Translations under genes and position numbers: made by a program | Shown: piece by piece, positions 30,493-32,201 of the stretch | Layout: each line of letters starts with the position of its first letter | How positions within the stretch are numbered: the stretch's first letter is position 1 | Assembly (NCBI GenBank): GCA_000508965.1 | Contig: BAHV02000024.1 | Span: 1 to 32,201, forward strand | Source: Dielma sp000508965 | Lineage (GTDB): Bacteria > Bacillota_I > Bacilli_A > Erysipelotrichales > Erysipelotrichaceae | Reading direction: 5' to 3' | DNA length: 32,201 bases | The notes under the pieces: generated by a model | Database searches by the model: none | What the model was told of the DNA's origin: nothing | Seen by the model: the letters and a program-made list of their open reading frames with translations, nothing else

Positions 30493-31770
30493 ATGCTGCC
30501 TTTTGTTTATCCAATGGATAATCATTCAGTGATTACCCTTTTTCAGCGTATGTTGAATCATGTCGATACCAGATTGGTAGATCATGGTTTCCGTGTTGCG
30601 GCACATGCTGATCACATGCTTCAGGAATTATATCCTGACTGTGATCCGCTCATTCGGCGTAATCTTATTTTAACTGCCCTGCTGCATGATATCGGTGCCA
30701 ATAAAACCGATGAAATTGATAATTTATTAAAATTTGAAACGGAAAGCAGCTGGCAGCATGCCATCTACGGCTATCTGTTTTTGCTGTATTTCTCACCGCT
30801 GAAAGACTATGCGGACGCTGTTCTGTATCACCATACCAATGCTTCTGAATTAGCGGATCTCAAACTTGATTCCATGCTTCGTGATATGGCACAGATCATC
30901 AACATTGCGGATCGCGCCGATATTTATCTGAGCCAAGGTCATAGCTGGGAATCACTGCATCATGAATTACAGAATGCAGACCGCTTTGATCAGCGTATCG
31001 CAAATACGCTGTTGAAGCACCCAATCCAATATCCGATGTCTGAAGAACAGATATACAGCCAAGAACTTCACGTGCTGCTTACCGGTATCCCCTTTACCCA
31101 ATCCGAGGTTGATCAGTATGTGAAAATGGCCGTGTACTGTATGGATTTTCGCAGCCGTTATACGGTCACACATACAATTACCACAACGACGATCAGCCGT
31201 GAAATAGCCATACACATGGGTTTATCAGACGCGCTTGTTCAGAAAATTGTCTGCGGCGCCATGCTTCATGATCTTGGCAAAATCGGTATCCCGGTTGAAA
31301 TTCTTGAATATGACGGCAAACTCAATGAGGCGCAGATGTCCATCATGCGTTCACATGTGACCCTCACTGAGCATATTCTGCGAGGAATGCTTGATGATGA
31401 AATTATTCAAATCAGTCTGCGTCATCATGAAAAATTAAACGGCACCGGCTATCCTTTAGGTCTTAGTGAAAAGGATCTGACTCTGCCGCAGCGAATTGTC
31501 GCGGTTGCTGATATCGTCAGTGCCTTAAGCGGACGGCGCAGTTATAAAAAAGCTTATGCCAAGGATACCACAGTCGCTCTGCTGCTCTCTTACAGCCAGC
31601 AGCAGCTGATTGACGTGCATGTCGTTGACTGTATGATTGAACATTATGACGATATCCTTGAAACCGCGCATCAGCATGCTCAGGAATTATTAACTATCTA
31701 TCAAATGATTCAAGACGATACTTATACTTTGCAGCTGCGTCTTGCATCGGAAAAGGAGGCAGCTTTATGA
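30493..31770 (+). CDS. Tandem HD / HD-GYP phosphohydrolase
   Basis: A 425-residue protein from ATG 30493, which has GGGAGG (30480-30485) 7 nt upstream; an in-frame TTG at 30463 is less likely because it would place that site inside the gene. The first HD domain (about 25-180) has His31, His65-Asp66 in ALLHDIGANK, His113-His114 and Asp140 in IADRAD. The second (about 215-400) is an HD-GYP domain: His227, His259-Asp260 in MLHDLGKIGIP, HHEKLNGTGYPLGL (311-324) with the GYP-type motif, and Asp340 in AVADIVSAL. HD-GYP enzymes hydrolyse cyclic dinucleotides, mainly c-di-GMP, with two or three metals. No membrane segment is present. The stop overlaps the next ATG as ATGA, so the next protein is probably a partner. 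Confidence 0.92.
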   Translation: MLPFVYPMDNHSVITLFQRMLNHVDTRLVDHGFRVAAHADHMLQELYPDCDPLIRRNLILTALLHDIGANKTDEIDNLLKFETESSWQHAIYGYLFLLYFSPLKDYADAVLYHHTNASELADLKLDSMLRDMAQIINIADRADIYLSQGHSWESLHHELQNADRFDQRIANTLLKHPIQYPMSEEQIYSQELHVLLTGIPFTQSEVDQYVKMAVYCMDFRSRYTVTHTITTTTISREIAIHMGLSDALVQKIVCGAMLHDLGKIGIPVEILEYDGKLNEAQMSIMRSHVTLTEHILRGMLDDEIIQISLRHHEKLNGTGYPLGLSEKDLTLPQRIVAVADIVSALSGRRSYKKAYAKDTTVALLLSYSQQQLIDVHVVDCMIEHYDDILETAHQHAQELLTIYQMIQDDTYTLQLRLASEKEAAL

Positions 31771-32201
31771 ACCAAACAGCATTTCACCAATTAGCCATTG
31801 ATTCAATGAAAAGACTCTGGCGCAGTTATTTAATCGATCATTCAGAAGCTGAATTCAGATTTCTGCTCCAACATATCGCTGATGATTTTATCATTATCGG
31901 TACTGGCAAGCATGAGATATTTAAGGGTGCTGACAACATGGCGGCGCTGCTTGCGAAAGACCAGCAGGAACAAGACGGCGCGCAGTTTGAAATTATGGAT
32001 GAATGGTATGAAGCACAAGCGCTCAGTGAAGATTTATGCTTTGTTTACGGTGGCTTTTATGCCCGAGAAATCAGTCATAACAGCACTCAAGTCATTGCCG
32101 ATATGGATACTCGCTTTACGGCTGTCTATCGTTATGAAAACGGTGAAGCAATCCTGTGCAACCTGCATCATTCAGTTCCGAATATGGATCAGGCAATGGG
32201 T
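31767..32201 (+). CDS. Partial NTF2/SnoaL-like protein, possibly a sensor of a larger signalling protein
   Basis: The frame begins at ATG 31767, overlapping the HD-GYP stop (ATGA), with AAGGAGG 7-8 nt upstream, and is open for 145 codons to the right edge. The visible part matches an NTF2/SnoaL_3 cone-shaped fold: an N-terminal helix (QLAIDSMKRLWRSYLIDHSE), the strand DDFIIIGTGKHEIFKGAD, and the later strands CFVYGGFYAR and TRFTAVYRYENGEAILCNLH. In Firmicutes, such domains at an N-terminus often precede GGDEF or histidine-kinase parts, which would fit coupling to a c-di-GMP phosphodiesterase, but that part is outside the window. Confidence 0.75.
   Translation, partial: MNQTAFHQLAIDSMKRLWRSYLIDHSEAEFRFLLQHIADDFIIIGTGKHEIFKGADNMAALLAKDQQEQDGAQFEIMDEWYEAQALSEDLCFVYGGFYAREISHNSTQVIADMDTRFTAVYRYENGEAILCNLHHSVPNMDQAMG

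Noticed and set aside
1..32201. CRISPR arrays, insertion sequences or restriction-type defence loci
   Set aside because: No regularly spaced repeats, transposase motifs or defence-associated nuclease/methylase domains were seen; the only mobile DNA supported is the integrase end at 1-2170.

Overview
The window looks like a chromosomal stretch of a low-to-moderate GC member of the Bacillota. GGAGG-type ribosome binding sites, TTGACA/TATAAT promoters, intrinsic terminators and families such as PadR + DUF2812, SgaT/SgaB PTS, SdpI and heterodimeric ABC exporters fit. A gut Erysipelotrichia-like genome is my best guess, but this is inference and no rRNA is present to test it.

Layout. (1) 1-2170: the integrase end of an integrative element, visibly AT-richer than the rest. 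It holds a tyrosine integrase beside the 3' end of tRNA-Trp(CCA), an XRE-type repressor, three near-identical 19-bp operator copies overlapping a strong leftward promoter, a small HTH gene, and a partial gene that may encode a ssDNA-binding protein. (2) 2245-2800: a gene-poor stretch with a doubtful zinc-ribbon ORF and two strong RNA hairpins. (3) 2804-5135: a GNAT gene, then a MerR - iron-sulfur flavoprotein - carboxymuconolactone-decarboxylase operon read from a MerR-type promoter with a 19-bp spacer filled by a perfect palindrome. (4) 5189-9291 and 12362-16462: two paralogous MarR - ABC - ABC cassettes. Each encodes an asymmetric heterodimeric exporter and carries a related TTAGT-N6-ACTAA operator after its promoter. 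Between them lie a nitroreductase with a 78-residue partner, an SdpI-family membrane protein, and two adjacent damaged genes: a GNAT frameshifted at an 11-A run and a metallophosphoesterase with an in-frame TAG just before its GNHD motif.

(5) 16540-22109: a DeoR-type regulator, ascorbate-type PTS IIB and IIC, a divergent creatininase-family amidohydrolase overlapping a HAD phosphatase, and a second HAD phosphatase. This may be an uptake and catabolic locus; no IIA or kinase is visible. (6) 22099-24300: a PAS-containing GGDEF-EAL protein with a degenerate GGDEF motif and an intact EAL site. (7) 24448-25962: a cytoplasmic alpha-amylase. (8) 26267-29510: a WYL regulator, an isochorismatase-family hydrolase, and a PadR/DUF2812 pair with palindromic operators. 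(9) 29590-30213: a small secreted or anchored HExxH protease resembling the anthrax lethal factor / Pro-Pro endopeptidase family. (10) 30272-32201: tRNA-Pro(CGG), a tandem HD / HD-GYP protein, and a translationally coupled NTF2/SnoaL-like protein that runs off the right edge.

Most of the window is ordinary accessory metabolism, transport and regulation. I did not find an unmistakable new multi-gene system. The best leads are the M34/PPEP-like protease, the operator-sharing duplicated exporter cassettes, the SgaTB-creatininase-HAD locus, the three-operator switch of the mobile element, and the paired lesions at 11090-11835.
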